Shown one piece after another: positions 35,609-44,546 of a stretch of DNA of 64,000 nucleotides. Each line of letters starts with the position of its first letter. Position 1 is the first letter of the stretch. Source of the DNA: JBGMEA01 sp041447245. Lineage in GTDB: Bacteria > Bacillota > Clostridia > Eubacteriales > Anaerofustaceae. Under the pieces are notes generated by a model. The model was not told the DNA's origin, did no database searches, and worked only from the letters and a program-made list of their open reading frames with translations. The stretch is taken from positions 1 through 64,000 of the forward strand of contig JBGMEA010000012.1 of assembly GCA_041447245.1 (NCBI GenBank), written 5' to 3'. The position numbers and the translations under genes are program-made.

Positions 35609-36385
35609 ATGATATCGAATAGCATGATAAAACGACTTACTGCTTTTTTGCTGAGTGCATTTATCGTTTTTTCTTTTCTTTCTTTTTCTCAGCAGCAGGT
35701 CTTTGCAAGTACTTTTTCGGCGGAAAACACGGAACTGTCATTTCAGTTCCCTGACAATGAAACAATGATTCCCGTTCTGAACAATGAGAATTACAAATCG
35801 TATACGGATACCGATTCCTCGTCGGTGAGTGTCATCATATCGGATATTTATTACGAAGTGACAGATAACGGCGATGAAAAGTTGGTGGAGCAATATCCGA
35901 AAGAGAGTGTTTGGATCGGATGCGGGCTATTTGAAGATACATGGAATAATCAGGATTATGTTTATAACTACCTGCTTTCAGCGATCAATCAGAGTACTGT
36001 TCAGTATACCGGGGCAATTGATCGGATTGAATTGCAGGGATTGCCATATTATCGATTCTCTTACTTTGAAGAAAGCGGAAACACCGAAAAGCCCGGAGGC
36101 GTCATTTATCTGACTTTGTACCATGCGAAGCTTTATACGGTGTATTTTTCGAATTTTTATCGATATTCTGTTTCCGCCAATTATGGCAGTGTATTTGAAT
36201 CCAGCGTGCGGATGAGCGGAATCGACCAGTTTGTGTTCCCGGTTTTCAAAACCGAGAATTCTGATGGTTTATACTATTATGTTGCAGCAGGCGCAGCGGT
36301 TTTTTTGGTATTGACTGCAGTTGCGTTTCTGATAAAGAGAAGAAAAAAGAAGAGAATTTTAAAGAGGGAAACAGGTGGACAGTAA
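35609..36385 (+). CDS. Secreted single-pass membrane protein of unknown function
   Basis: 258 residues. A signal peptide (KRLTAFLLSAFIVFSFLSFS ending near VFAS) is followed by a ~175-residue extracellular beta-rich domain with many Tyr and Asp residues, then a C-terminal transmembrane helix (about 225-245) and a very basic tail RRKKKRILKRE. The promoter places the transcript start only a few bases ahead of GTG 35606/ATG 35609, and no Shine-Dalgarno is seen. It overlaps the next gene, which encodes a similarly built protein. Confidence 0.75.
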   Translation: MISNSMIKRLTAFLLSAFIVFSFLSFSQQQVFASTFSAENTELSFQFPDNETMIPVLNNENYKSYTDTDSSSVSVIISDIYYEVTDNGDEKLVEQYPKESVWIGCGLFEDTWNNQDYVYNYLLSAINQSTVQYTGAIDRIELQGLPYYRFSYFEESGNTEKPGGVIYLTLYHAKLYTVYFSNFYRYSVSANYGSVFESSVRMSGIDQFVFPVFKTENSDGLYYYVAAGAAVFLVLTAVAFLIKRRKKKRILKRETGGQ

Positions 36386-37457
36386 GAATAAAATAGCATG
36401 CAAAGCAATCAAATCCGGTATGGCAGCGCTGATATCGGGTCTTATTTTGCTATGTTCCGTTCCGGTGCAGGCTTCTGGATCGACAGAAAAATATAATTAT
36501 GATCTGAAATATTCGATTCGGATCCCTTCCGAATATACGGACAACACGGTCAGTCTGAGTGCGGGCAGACTGAACATTCAATTCAGCGATTCGGTTTATT
36601 TAGCTTTGACGGCCGAAAAATATTATGATTCTCTCAGCTCCGACGAGATTGGGAATTACTCCGAAAAAGATTTCACGCTTGGGGGAAAAGCACTGGATGA
36701 TACCTATAACAACAGCGATTATGTGACGCAGTACTTCGAGAAAAAGCTGGGAACGATTGTCGGAAACAAACGGATCGACAACGTTTATCAGGATACCATC
36801 AACGGCAGTGAATTTTGGGTGTGCGAATATGTATTGTATACGGAAACGACGGATTCGGCAACCAATGAAACGCAGACAACCGATGTCGGCGAAGGCAGAA
36901 TGTATTTCAGCATGAAAGACGGAATCAGTTATTTTATTACGGTCAACAGCAGCAACGGGCCGCTGAGTGATGCCCCCGATGCCGTGAAAACCATGGAATC
37001 GTTTCATATCGGCAAGCAGCTGAGTCCCGCGGTTTACGTCGTATGGACCATTGTCATTGTTGCAATTTTGGCGTTCCTATATTTTCTGAATCGTCATTTC
37101 CGATTGGTCGAAGTGGAGATGGAAGACGAGGACGGGAATACCACATCATTGACCGGTTTAGCAGAGATTCCGATGCCGGAAGACGATTGGGACGAAGGCG
37201 CTTGGAATGATCAGGACGACACCGTGCTTCTGCCGAATATCAAAGCAATTCTGAACAAGCAGGATCAGGATTATCATAAAGCGGTGAAGGAAGATCCCGA
37301 TGCGGACGAACAAATTACGCAGGTGATTTCGGTGGATGAAAACTCCGATGAATACAATAAAAAACAGCTTTTGGAAAAACTGGACGAAATGATGCATCGT
37401 TTTTCGCACGATGTAACGCAGCATTCGCCGCAGGATCCGGATGATTCTCAGGCGTAA
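36375..37457 (+). CDS. Secreted membrane protein with acidic cytoplasmic tail
   Basis: 360 residues starting at GTG with GAGGG upstream. Signal peptide to about residue 36 (VPVQASG), an extracellular domain (about 37-215) similar in layout to that of the upstream neighbour (SIRIPSEYTD..., DTYNNSDYVTQYF versus DTWNNQDYVYNYL), a transmembrane helix (about 218-240), and a ~115-residue acidic cytoplasmic tail rich in Asp/Glu. The two products look like an old duplication with opposite-charge tails. Function not recognised. Confidence 0.75.
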   Translation: MDSKNKIACKAIKSGMAALISGLILLCSVPVQASGSTEKYNYDLKYSIRIPSEYTDNTVSLSAGRLNIQFSDSVYLALTAEKYYDSLSSDEIGNYSEKDFTLGGKALDDTYNNSDYVTQYFEKKLGTIVGNKRIDNVYQDTINGSEFWVCEYVLYTETTDSATNETQTTDVGEGRMYFSMKDGISYFITVNSSNGPLSDAPDAVKTMESFHIGKQLSPAVYVVWTIVIVAILAFLYFLNRHFRLVEVEMEDEDGNTTSLTGLAEIPMPEDDWDEGAWNDQDDTVLLPNIKAILNKQDQDYHKAVKEDPDADEQITQVISVDENSDEYNKKQLLEKLDEMMHRFSHDVTQHSPQDPDDSQA

Positions 37458-37474
37458 AAGACGCACATAATGCC

Positions 37475-37503
37475 AATACCGCGCTTCGGTGCGGTATTTT
37501 TAT
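37475..37503 (+). terminator. Intrinsic terminator of the surface-protein pair
   Basis: AATACCGCGC-TTCG-GTGCGGTATT stem with a UUCG tetraloop and T-run. Confidence 0.9.
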
Positions 37504-37510
37504 GCGGAAA

Positions 37511-37537
37511 AGATTCGCAAAAGGAGATTCGCAAAAG
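37511..37537 (+). repeat. Tandem 13-base direct repeat before uvrC
   Basis: AGATTCGCAAAAG occurs twice (37511-37523 and 37525-37537). The second copy overlaps the uvrC -35 element. Confidence 0.7.
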
Positions 37538-37556
37538 ATGTTTCATGTAATATAAT
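37528..37556 (+). promoter_or_regulatory. Promoter of uvrC
   Basis: TTCGCA (37528-37533), 17-base spacer, TATAAT (37551-37556). Confidence 0.65.
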
Positions 37557-37595
37557 GAAGGCGGGACAATAGATTTACGCACAGGGAAGCACACG

Positions 37596-39455
37596 ATGAA
37601 TGATATTCTGAAAAGAAAAATTGAGAATTTGCCCGAAAAACCCGGTGTTTATCTGATGAAAGATCATGAGAACACGATAATTTATGTCGGGAAAGCGAAG
37701 ATATTGAAAAATCGCGTCAGACAGTATTTTCAGTCACAGAACAACCATACGGTCAAAGTGAGAAAAATGGTCGGGCATATTGAGGATTTGGAATACATTA
37801 TCACGGACAGTGAAGTGGAAGCGCTGATGTTGGAGTGTAATCTGATCAAACAGCATCGTCCGTATTACAATATTTTAATGAAGGATGACAAAAGTTATCC
37901 TTATCTGAAATTAACGCTGTCGGAAGCGTATCCGAAGCTGGAATTGACGAGAAAGCGAAAACTGGACGGCGATAAATATTTCGGACCGTATGTCAATGCA
38001 TATGCGGCGCGCAAGACGCTGGAAGCAATGAAATTATTTTATCCGCTCAAACGCTGCAACAAAAAGATTTCTTACGGGACAAAAACGGGGCGGGTTTGTC
38101 TGAATTATCATTTGGGACAATGTGCAGGAGTGTGTCAGGGAAATATCACACCGGAAGAATACGGAAAGTATGTGGAGGAAGCGGAAAGCATTCTGAAGAA
38201 CCGACCCGAGATTCTGATCAGAAAGTTGACGGAGCAGATGCAATCGGAAGCGGATCAGCTGCATTTTGAAGCTGCGGGCGTGATGAAGGAATACATTTCT
38301 GCCGTGCAACAGCTCAATCAGGAGCAGAAAATCAGCAATACATCTTTGGATGAACGCGATATTATCGCAATGGCATCCGATAACGCAACTGTCTGTGTGC
38401 AATTGTTTCTGATCAGAGGAGGCAAAATTATCCGAACCGAAACCCGATATCTGAAGGCGGAAGGCGAAGAACGTGCGGATGTGTTGGCTTCTTTCATGAC
38501 GCAGTATTATGCGACAGGATCTTATATTCCCCGGGAAATCGCAGTGCCGTTCGATCCTTCGGAATCTGATTTGATTGCCCGGATGCTCGGAGAACTGAGA
38601 GGCACAAAAGTTGAAATTCATGTGCCTCAAAAAGGGGATAAGAAACGTCTGCTCGACTTGGCTCAAAAAAATGCACAAATGAATATTGATATCCGAAAGA
38701 GTAAGGAAGAACGCAAAAAAACGGAAAAGATGGCAGCATTGGAAGAAATTGCGCGGATCGTAAAAAGCGATGTGCCCGTATTCCGGATGGAAGCATATGA
38801 CATCTCCAACATTGCGGGAACAGACAATGTTGGTGTGATGACCGTATTTGAACAGGGTGTGCGTCTTGCGTCAGGCTTACGCAAATTCAAGATCAAGACC
38901 GTGGAAGGACAAAATGACATCGGATCGATGTCCGAAGTTGTCGCGCGCAGACTGCAGCGTGCGAAAGAGGAGATTGAAACGCAGACTGATGTGCCGAAAT
39001 TTCTGCCGTTGCCGGAGGTGATTTTTGCCGACGGAGGACTTGCCCATGTAAATGCCATTGCGAAAATTGTCGCGTCATACCGCTATCCGATTTCGGTTGC
39101 CGGACTTGTGAAAGACAATAAACATCGGTTGCGTGCAATCGTTGACAGTGACGGTACGGAAACCGATATTCGCGATGTAAAGCATGCAGCGCATCTGCTC
39201 AATGAAATCAGCGAAGAAGTACATCGCGCAGCGATCGGGTATCATCAAGCATCGAGAAGCAAAACAATGCTTCGTTCGGAACTGGAGTCGATCGAAGGAA
39301 TCGGAAAGACGCGGGCGGCCTCTCTGTTACGTTATTTCGGTTCACTGAAGAAAATTAAAGAAGCCGATATCGAAGCACTCAGGCAAGTGAAAGGCATGAG
39401 CGAATCAGCAGCAAAGCAGGTTTACGAATATTATCGACGAGAAGACAATGGTTGA
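37596..39455 (+). CDS. uvrC: UvrABC excision nuclease subunit C
   Basis: 619 residues. GIY-YIG nuclease (KPGVYLMKD ... IIYVGKAKILKNRVRQYF) makes the 3' incision; a UVR motif binds UvrB around 200-235; the C-terminal RNase H-like nuclease (AYDISNIAGTDNVGVM, FADGGLAHVNA) makes the 5' incision; a double helix-hairpin-helix ends the protein (ESIEGIGKTRAASLL). GGGAAG precedes the ATG. Confidence 0.98.
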   Translation: MNDILKRKIENLPEKPGVYLMKDHENTIIYVGKAKILKNRVRQYFQSQNNHTVKVRKMVGHIEDLEYIITDSEVEALMLECNLIKQHRPYYNILMKDDKSYPYLKLTLSEAYPKLELTRKRKLDGDKYFGPYVNAYAARKTLEAMKLFYPLKRCNKKISYGTKTGRVCLNYHLGQCAGVCQGNITPEEYGKYVEEAESILKNRPEILIRKLTEQMQSEADQLHFEAAGVMKEYISAVQQLNQEQKISNTSLDERDIIAMASDNATVCVQLFLIRGGKIIRTETRYLKAEGEERADVLASFMTQYYATGSYIPREIAVPFDPSESDLIARMLGELRGTKVEIHVPQKGDKKRLLDLAQKNAQMNIDIRKSKEERKKTEKMAALEEIARIVKSDVPVFRMEAYDISNIAGTDNVGVMTVFEQGVRLASGLRKFKIKTVEGQNDIGSMSEVVARRLQRAKEEIETQTDVPKFLPLPEVIFADGGLAHVNAIAKIVASYRYPISVAGLVKDNKHRLRAIVDSDGTETDIRDVKHAAHLLNEISEEVHRAAIGYHQASRSKTMLRSELESIEGIGKTRAASLLRYFGSLKKIKEADIEALRQVKGMSESAAKQVYEYYRREDNG

Positions 39456-39480
39456 GCTTCATCGCGAATTTTAGTATAAT
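39452..39480 (+). promoter_or_regulatory. Promoter of rplI-dnaB
   Basis: TTGAGC (39452-39457) overlapping the uvrC stop, 17-base spacer, TATAAT (39475-39480). A small hairpin CAATGCC/GGCATTG (39496-39516) lies in the leader. Confidence 0.75.
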
Positions 39481-39533
39481 ATAATGATATGAAAACAATG
39501 CCGATTGCAGGCATTGCAGTAAGGAGCGAGTCA

Positions 39534-39977
39534 ATGAAAGTCATATTGCTTAAAGATGTGCCGAACGTCGGAAAACAACAGCAGATTCTTGATGTGAAAA
39601 CAGGATATGCAAACAATTTTTTGTTTGCCAAAGGACTTGCCGTACCGGCGAATGAAGAAAATATGAAAATTCTGGAAGAACAGATTGCCGCACAGAAAGC
39701 GCTGGAGGCGCAGATCAAAGCGGAAGCCGTTGACATGAAAAATACGATCCAGAACAAAACGGTAACACTCAAAACCAAATCCGGTCCGGATGGAAAACTT
39801 TACGGGGCGGTGACCTCCAAAGATATTGCGGATGCCATGCATAAAGTATTGGGTGTAGAAATCGACAAACGAAAAATACTGACCGATGCGATCAAAATTA
39901 CAGGAACCTATACGGTTAAAATCAAATTGCATCCGGAAGTGGACGCTGCCGTCAATGTGACGGTCGAAAATGAATAA
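39534..39977 (+). CDS. rplI: 50S ribosomal protein L9
   Basis: 147 residues. The N-terminal domain MKVILLKDVPNVGKQQQ and GYANNFLF region, long connecting helix and C-terminal domain (GPDGKLYGAVTSKDIADA) are typical. The ATG at 39534 has AAGGAG nine bases upstream. Gene order rplI-dnaB is common in Bacillota. Confidence 0.98.
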   Translation: MKVILLKDVPNVGKQQQILDVKTGYANNFLFAKGLAVPANEENMKILEEQIAAQKALEAQIKAEAVDMKNTIQNKTVTLKTKSGPDGKLYGAVTSKDIADAMHKVLGVEIDKRKILTDAIKITGTYTVKIKLHPEVDAAVNVTVENE

Positions 39978-39994
39978 ATAAAGCGGGAATCGAT

Positions 39995-41347
39995 ATGAGC
40001 AGTATTTTTTCCAAAACACCTCCCTACAGCGAGGAAGCAGAAAAGTCGGTGCTCGGCTGCATGATGTTGGACAAAAATGCGGTAATTGCGGCGCTGGACA
40101 TTCTTTCAGAAGACGATTTTTATATCGATCAGAACAAATGGATCTTTTCTGCCGTTGCGCAGCTTGGACGGGACGGGTATGCCGTGGATCCGGTTACGAT
40201 TTTGGATCGGCTGAAAAAGGACGGGGTGATTGATAAAATCGGTGCGGCTTATTTGGCCGAACTGACGGAGATTGTTCCGTCTGCCCGAAACGTTGAGCAA
40301 TACTGCCGTATTGTGAGCGAAAAAGCGACTTTAAGAGAAATGATTGCGGCATTTGGTGATCTGATCTCGAAGTGCTATGAAAATCAGGAACCTCTCGCTC
40401 AGATTATTGAAGAAGCGGAACAGTTTATTTACGAGCTTTCGGTCAACAAAACGAGAACGGAATTTACGGCACTCAAAGATGCCATGAAACCGGCATTGCT
40501 TAAATTGGGTGATTTGTATCAGCAGAATACCAGTATGACAGGAGTACCGACCGGATACAAAGATCTGGATTTCATTACGAGCGGATTTCAGCCGTCCGAT
40601 ATGATTTTGATCGCTGCGAGACCGAGCATGGGGAAAACGGCGCTCGGATTGAATATCGCGCAGAATGCTTCATTCCGGGGTAAAAAAACCGTTGCGTTCT
40701 TCAGTCTGGAAATGTCATGTGAACAGCTGATTATGCGAATCATCTCCGGTGAAACGGAAGTCAACAGCAAAAAAATCAAGCTGGGAAACCAAAGCGATAT
40801 GGAGTGGCGACGCATTACATTGCTGAACAGTTCGGTGCAGGAATCAAACGTGAGCCTGTACATCGACGATACTTCCGGTATTTCGGTTGGAGAAGCCAGA
40901 TCGAAACTGCGCAAACTGAAAGCGACACATGGGCTTGATATGGTCGTAATCGATTATCTGCAGCTGATGACGACCAATCTGCGTATGGAGAACCGCCAGC
41001 AGGAAATCTCCGCGATCTCTCGGGAGCTGAAATCTCTGGCAAAAGAATTGAACTGCCCGGTTGTCGCATTGTCCCAGCTTTCCCGAAGTCCGGAAAGCCG
41101 CGGAGACAAGCGGCCGATTCTTTCGGATTTGCGTGAGTCCGGCGCAATCGAACAGGATGCGGATGTGGTTATTTTGCTGTATCGGGACAGTTATTACAAT
41201 AAAGAAGCGGTGGATGACCTGACGGAACTGATCATTGCGAAGCATCGAAACGGAGAAGTCGGAACCGTGAAATTATCCTTCCTGAAAGAATACACGAAAT
41301 TTGTCAATGCGGATCCTGTGATTGTGCAGGAACAGCCGCAATCATAA
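39995..41347 (+). CDS. dnaB: Replicative DNA helicase
   Basis: 450 residues. The N-terminal domain (SEEAEKSVLGCMMLD) and RecA-like ATPase with Walker A ARPSMGKTALGLNIA, LEMSCEQL, Walker B DMVVIDYLQLM and SQLSRSPESRGDKRP. It unwinds DNA at the replication fork as a hexamer. No intein. It starts 17 bases after rplI. Confidence 0.98.
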   Translation: MSSIFSKTPPYSEEAEKSVLGCMMLDKNAVIAALDILSEDDFYIDQNKWIFSAVAQLGRDGYAVDPVTILDRLKKDGVIDKIGAAYLAELTEIVPSARNVEQYCRIVSEKATLREMIAAFGDLISKCYENQEPLAQIIEEAEQFIYELSVNKTRTEFTALKDAMKPALLKLGDLYQQNTSMTGVPTGYKDLDFITSGFQPSDMILIAARPSMGKTALGLNIAQNASFRGKKTVAFFSLEMSCEQLIMRIISGETEVNSKKIKLGNQSDMEWRRITLLNSSVQESNVSLYIDDTSGISVGEARSKLRKLKATHGLDMVVIDYLQLMTTNLRMENRQQEISAISRELKSLAKELNCPVVALSQLSRSPESRGDKRPILSDLRESGAIEQDADVVILLYRDSYYNKEAVDDLTELIIAKHRNGEVGTVKLSFLKEYTKFVNADPVIVQEQPQS

Positions 41348-41366
41348 AATCAGAAAGCGGTGAAAC

Positions 41367-42236
41367 ATGCCTGCCTATCAGAAAAAGAACACAAAGAGAC
41401 AAACGGGAGGGAAAAATATTCCTGCCGAAAGAAAAAAAATCACACCGGTTGCAAAACCAAAACAGGTTCGTTCCGAACCGAAAAAGGAAGAACCGGAATT
41501 CAACTCTGCCTATGACAAAGTCATCGGAAGAAATCCTGTGAAGGAAGCGCTGCGCAGCGGAAGAAACATTAACAAGCTGCTTGTTGCGCAGGGAGAGACG
41601 GATCATACGATCATTACCATTATCAATATGGCGAAGGAGCGCAATGTTTTCGTCCAAATGACCGACAGGCGGAAACTCGATATGATGACGGAAAGCGGAC
41701 GACACCAGGGTGTGGTAGCGCTGTGTTCCCCGATTGTATTCAGTGAAGTGGACGAATTGCTTCAAACAGCGGCAGATGCGGGAGAAAAGCCGTTTCTTGT
41801 GATGCTGGACGAAATTACCGATCCGCACAATGCGGGAGCAATTATCCGAAGTGCTTATTGTGCCGGAGCGCATGGGGTCATTCTCTCCAAACGTCGAAGC
41901 GCCTCCATCAGTGAAGGTGTTTACAAAGCATCGGCAGGGAGCGTGGAATACATTAAAATAGCACAGGTTGCCAATCTTGCGCAAACGATCGAGTCGCTGA
42001 AAAAACAGGGGATATTCGCCGTTTGCTGCGATATGGAAGGGGATGCGTATTACGATTTGGATTACGATATGCCGCTTTTGGTTGTGGTGGGAAGCGAAGG
42101 AGAAGGGATCGGGCGTCTGATCAAAAGCAAATGTGATTTTTCGGCAAAAATTCCGATGAAAGGGAAACTGGATTCGCTCAATGCATCCGTTGCGGCAGGA
42201 ATTGTTCTGTTTGAAGCGGCAAAGCAGAGAGGTTGA
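41367..42236 (+). CDS. rlmB: 23S rRNA 2'-O-methyltransferase RlmB (TrmH family)
   Basis: 289 residues. A Lys/Arg-rich N-terminal tail (about 1-50) precedes the substrate-binding domain (VIGRNPVKEAL) and the SPOUT knot with LDEITDPHNAGAIIRSA, VVVGSEGEGIG and LDSLNASVAAGI, the three TrmH-family motifs. It modifies the ribose of a guanosine in 23S rRNA using S-adenosylmethionine. GCGG precedes the ATG. Confidence 0.93.
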   Translation: MPAYQKKNTKRQTGGKNIPAERKKITPVAKPKQVRSEPKKEEPEFNSAYDKVIGRNPVKEALRSGRNINKLLVAQGETDHTIITIINMAKERNVFVQMTDRRKLDMMTESGRHQGVVALCSPIVFSEVDELLQTAADAGEKPFLVMLDEITDPHNAGAIIRSAYCAGAHGVILSKRRSASISEGVYKASAGSVEYIKIAQVANLAQTIESLKKQGIFAVCCDMEGDAYYDLDYDMPLLVVVGSEGEGIGRLIKSKCDFSAKIPMKGKLDSLNASVAAGIVLFEAAKQRG

Positions 42237-42250
42237 CAGAGAATGGGTCG

Positions 42251-42493
42251 ATGGAGAATACGCATGAAATTGATATTCACGGAATGACTGTTGCGGAAGC
42301 CGAAGCGGAGTTGGATCATTTCCTGGAGTATGAGGCGGATTCACTTGGGGAATTGGTTGTCGTGCACGGATATCGTCAGGGGACAAGACTGCTGGAGTTT
42401 GTACGCAAAGAATTTCGGCATCCGAAAATCAAACAAAAGATGCTCAGTATGAATCCCGGAATTACGATTTTTATTTTGAAAATACAAGAATAA
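42251..42493 (+). CDS. Small Smr-domain protein
   Basis: 80 residues consisting of one Smr domain: EIDIHGMTVAEAEAELD at the start and LVVVHGYRQGTRLLEF in the middle. Smr domains nick or bind branched DNA or stalled-ribosome mRNA. The ATG at 42251 is preferred; an in-frame TTG at 42233 overlapping the rlmB stop is possible. Last gene of the rplI-dnaB-rlmB group. Confidence 0.8.
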   Translation: MENTHEIDIHGMTVAEAEAELDHFLEYEADSLGELVVVHGYRQGTRLLEFVRKEFRHPKIKQKMLSMNPGITIFILKIQE

Positions 42494-42574
42494 ATCATAT
42501 ATAATTGACTTGTTAACAACATCAATATCCTAAAAATCCGATTAATACATGCTTTTTCGGAAGAAAAAGAGAAA

Positions 42575-42615
42575 GTTTCCACAATGTTATAAACATTATT
42601 CACAAGTTATCAACA
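42575..42615 (+). other. Cluster of DnaA-box-like 9-mers
   Basis: In one orientation: GTTTCCACA (42575), TTATAAACA (42587), TTATTCACA (42596) and TTATCAACA (42607). The last two differ from TTATCCACA at one base each, the others at two. A TTGTTAACAA palindrome is at 42510-42519. The surrounding sequence is AT-rich. Confidence 0.5.
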
Positions 42616-42640
42616 ATTTTTTCTATTTGATCCGTCATTA

Positions 42641-42671
42641 GCCGCATCTTTTCCGATGCGGTTCTTTTTTT
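42641..42671 (+). terminator. Intrinsic terminator downstream of the Smr gene
   Basis: CCGCATC/GATGCGG stem with six-base loop and a run of T's. It lies about 150 bases after the Smr stop, beyond the DnaA-box-like cluster. Confidence 0.85.
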
Positions 42672-42688
42672 GTTAGAGATACGAAATC

Positions 42689-42718
42689 TTGAAGAAAGAG
42701 AGAGGGAGATGATATAAT
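42689..42718 (+). promoter_or_regulatory. Promoter of the glutamate-synthase-like gene
   Basis: TTGAAG (42689-42694), 18-base spacer, TATAAT (42713-42718) with extended TGA before it. Confidence 0.75.
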
Positions 42719-42783
42719 TAATTTGTATATTTATTTTTTGATTTTATTTTTATAAAAATCTACAGATGAAGGGAGTGTGGAAA

Positions 42784-44424
42784 ATGGATTATCCGAAGAG
42801 CAATGATGTGCTGAATACTGCCAACAGAGGAAATCCTGCGGAATCCGGACTTTGCACGATGTGCCGCGCGGATTGCAGAGGGAGATGCGAAACTTGGATG
42901 TCTTCCATAAAAGGTAGGAAAATGCTGTATCCGAGAGATTTCGGAACGGTGACTGCAGGGACGAATCACACCGAGCATTTGGGAGTAAGTTATTCCAATC
43001 TGCGTATTCGCGGGTATCATTACGGGGCAAAGGGACTTGATGCATCTTTGACGAATCAACCGGAGGACTGTATTTTCCCGAATGTATCATTAAAGACTTC
43101 TTTCGGCAGAACAAAGCGCACGCTGTCCAACGTTCCGTTTATGACCGGAGCTCTCGGTTCCACGCTGGTCGCTCAAAAATACTGGCCGTCTTTTGCTGTC
43201 GGTGCGGCGCTCGTCGGCTTTCCGATTGTGGTCGGAGAAAACGTGGTGGGAGTCGACCCGCAGGCAGAGATCAAAAACGGACGGATTGTAAGCGCGCCGG
43301 AATTGGATCGCAGGATTGCATGGTACCGAAGATATTTTGACGGGGCGGGAGCGATTTTCGTACAGATGAATGTAGAGGATGCCTCCAACGGAGTGGCGGA
43401 ATATCTCATGGAACGATATCAGGGTGATGTCATCGCGGAAATCAAATGGGGGCAGGGAGCAAAAGATATCGGAGGGGAAATACAGGTTACCGATCCGAAA
43501 ACGGCATTGTTCCTGAAACGGCGGGGATATATTGTTGATCCCGATCCGGAACGTCCCGAAGTCATGGAAGCGTTCCGAAAGGGCGCGATCCGTTCTTTTG
43601 CCAGGCACAGCCGGCTCGGATATACCGATCAATCGGATGCGGACGGTGTGATGGAGCAGTTTTCCAAAAGAGTTGCGTACCTGCGTAAGCTCGGATTTGA
43701 GCGCATATCACTGAAAACAGGTGCTTACGGCATGGAGGAACTCGCGATGGCTCTGCGTTTATCCGGTGATCTGAAACTGGATCTGCTGACAATCGACGGA
43801 GCGGGAGGCGGCACGGGAATGAGCCCGTGGAATATGATGTCCCAATGGGGAATCCCTTCCGTCAGCCTGCATGCCAAAGCATACGAATACGCGGAACTGC
43901 TGAAAAAATCGGGGAGAGATGTTCCTGATTTGGCTTTTGGAGGAGGACTTGCCAGAGAAGATCATCTGTTTAAAGCGTTGGCTTTGGGCGCTCCGTATAC
44001 GAAGCTGGTCTGTATGGGGCGCGCATTGATGATCCCCGCATTTGTGGGCACCAATATTGAAGGCGCTCTGCATCCTGAAAAAAGAGAATCGATCTTTGGC
44101 AATTGGGAAGCGCTTGCTCCGAACTTTTTACAGGAGTTCGGCTCCTCCGCAGAGGAAATATTCGCGGGGTATCATGCCGTAAAAGAGAAAGTAGGGGAAG
44201 CTGAAATGAATCGGATTCCGTACGGTGCCGTGGCATTGTGGACGTTGGCCGACAAACTGTCCGCCGGGTTGCAACAGCTGCTTGCCGGGGCAAGAAAGTT
44301 TGATGTGGAGGCGATTGAGCGAGGTGATATTGCCGCAGCAAATCGGGAAACAGCGGCAGAAACCGGCATCGGATATATGACGGAAATCGGGGATGAAGCG
44401 GCGAAAAAGCTCTTGATGAAATGA
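42784..44424 (+). CDS. FMN-binding glutamate-synthase-like protein with N-terminal cysteine cluster
   Basis: 546 residues. Cys24, Cys27, Cys31 and Cys35 in CTMCRADCRGRC form a metal or FeS site. The remainder is the FMN barrel of the glutamate synthase large subunit (VGENVVGVDP, AEIKWGQGAKD, LLTIDGAGGGTGMSPW, FGGGLAREDHLFKALALGA). There is no amidotransferase domain, so it would use ammonia or transfer between other substrates; N-methylglutamate synthase subunits and archaeal-type GltS are relatives. The ATG at 42784 has AGGGAG upstream. A TetR gene follows, probably its regulator. Confidence 0.85.
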   Translation: MDYPKSNDVLNTANRGNPAESGLCTMCRADCRGRCETWMSSIKGRKMLYPRDFGTVTAGTNHTEHLGVSYSNLRIRGYHYGAKGLDASLTNQPEDCIFPNVSLKTSFGRTKRTLSNVPFMTGALGSTLVAQKYWPSFAVGAALVGFPIVVGENVVGVDPQAEIKNGRIVSAPELDRRIAWYRRYFDGAGAIFVQMNVEDASNGVAEYLMERYQGDVIAEIKWGQGAKDIGGEIQVTDPKTALFLKRRGYIVDPDPERPEVMEAFRKGAIRSFARHSRLGYTDQSDADGVMEQFSKRVAYLRKLGFERISLKTGAYGMEELAMALRLSGDLKLDLLTIDGAGGGTGMSPWNMMSQWGIPSVSLHAKAYEYAELLKKSGRDVPDLAFGGGLAREDHLFKALALGAPYTKLVCMGRALMIPAFVGTNIEGALHPEKRESIFGNWEALAPNFLQEFGSSAEEIFAGYHAVKEKVGEAEMNRIPYGAVALWTLADKLSAGLQQLLAGARKFDVEAIERGDIAAANRETAAETGIGYMTEIGDEAAKKLLMK

Positions 44425-44482
44425 ACGTCGAAACCGGGAAATCAAGAAAGCATATTTGATATTAATTATATATCATAATATA

Positions 44483-44512
44483 TTTACAAAATTAATTGCA
44501 ATATGCTACAAT
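44483..44512 (+). promoter_or_regulatory. Promoter of TetR gene 44547-45206
   Basis: TTTACA (44483-44488), 18-base spacer, TACAAT (44507-44512) preceded by TGC (extended -10). The preceding 30 bases are AT-rich and partly palindromic. Confidence 0.65.
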
Positions 44513-44546
44513 GACTATAAAGATAATCGGAAAAGAGTTGGGGTTT

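Noticed and set aside
37511..37537. CRISPR-like repeat
   Set aside because: Only two 13-base copies with one base between them; no spacers.
41304..42386. 360-codon open frame on the minus strand
   Set aside because: Antisense to rlmB and the Smr gene; no recognisable domain.
42510..42519. Operator for the glutamate-synthase-like gene
   Set aside because: TTGTTAACAA lies about 180 bases ahead of its promoter and on the other side of a terminator.
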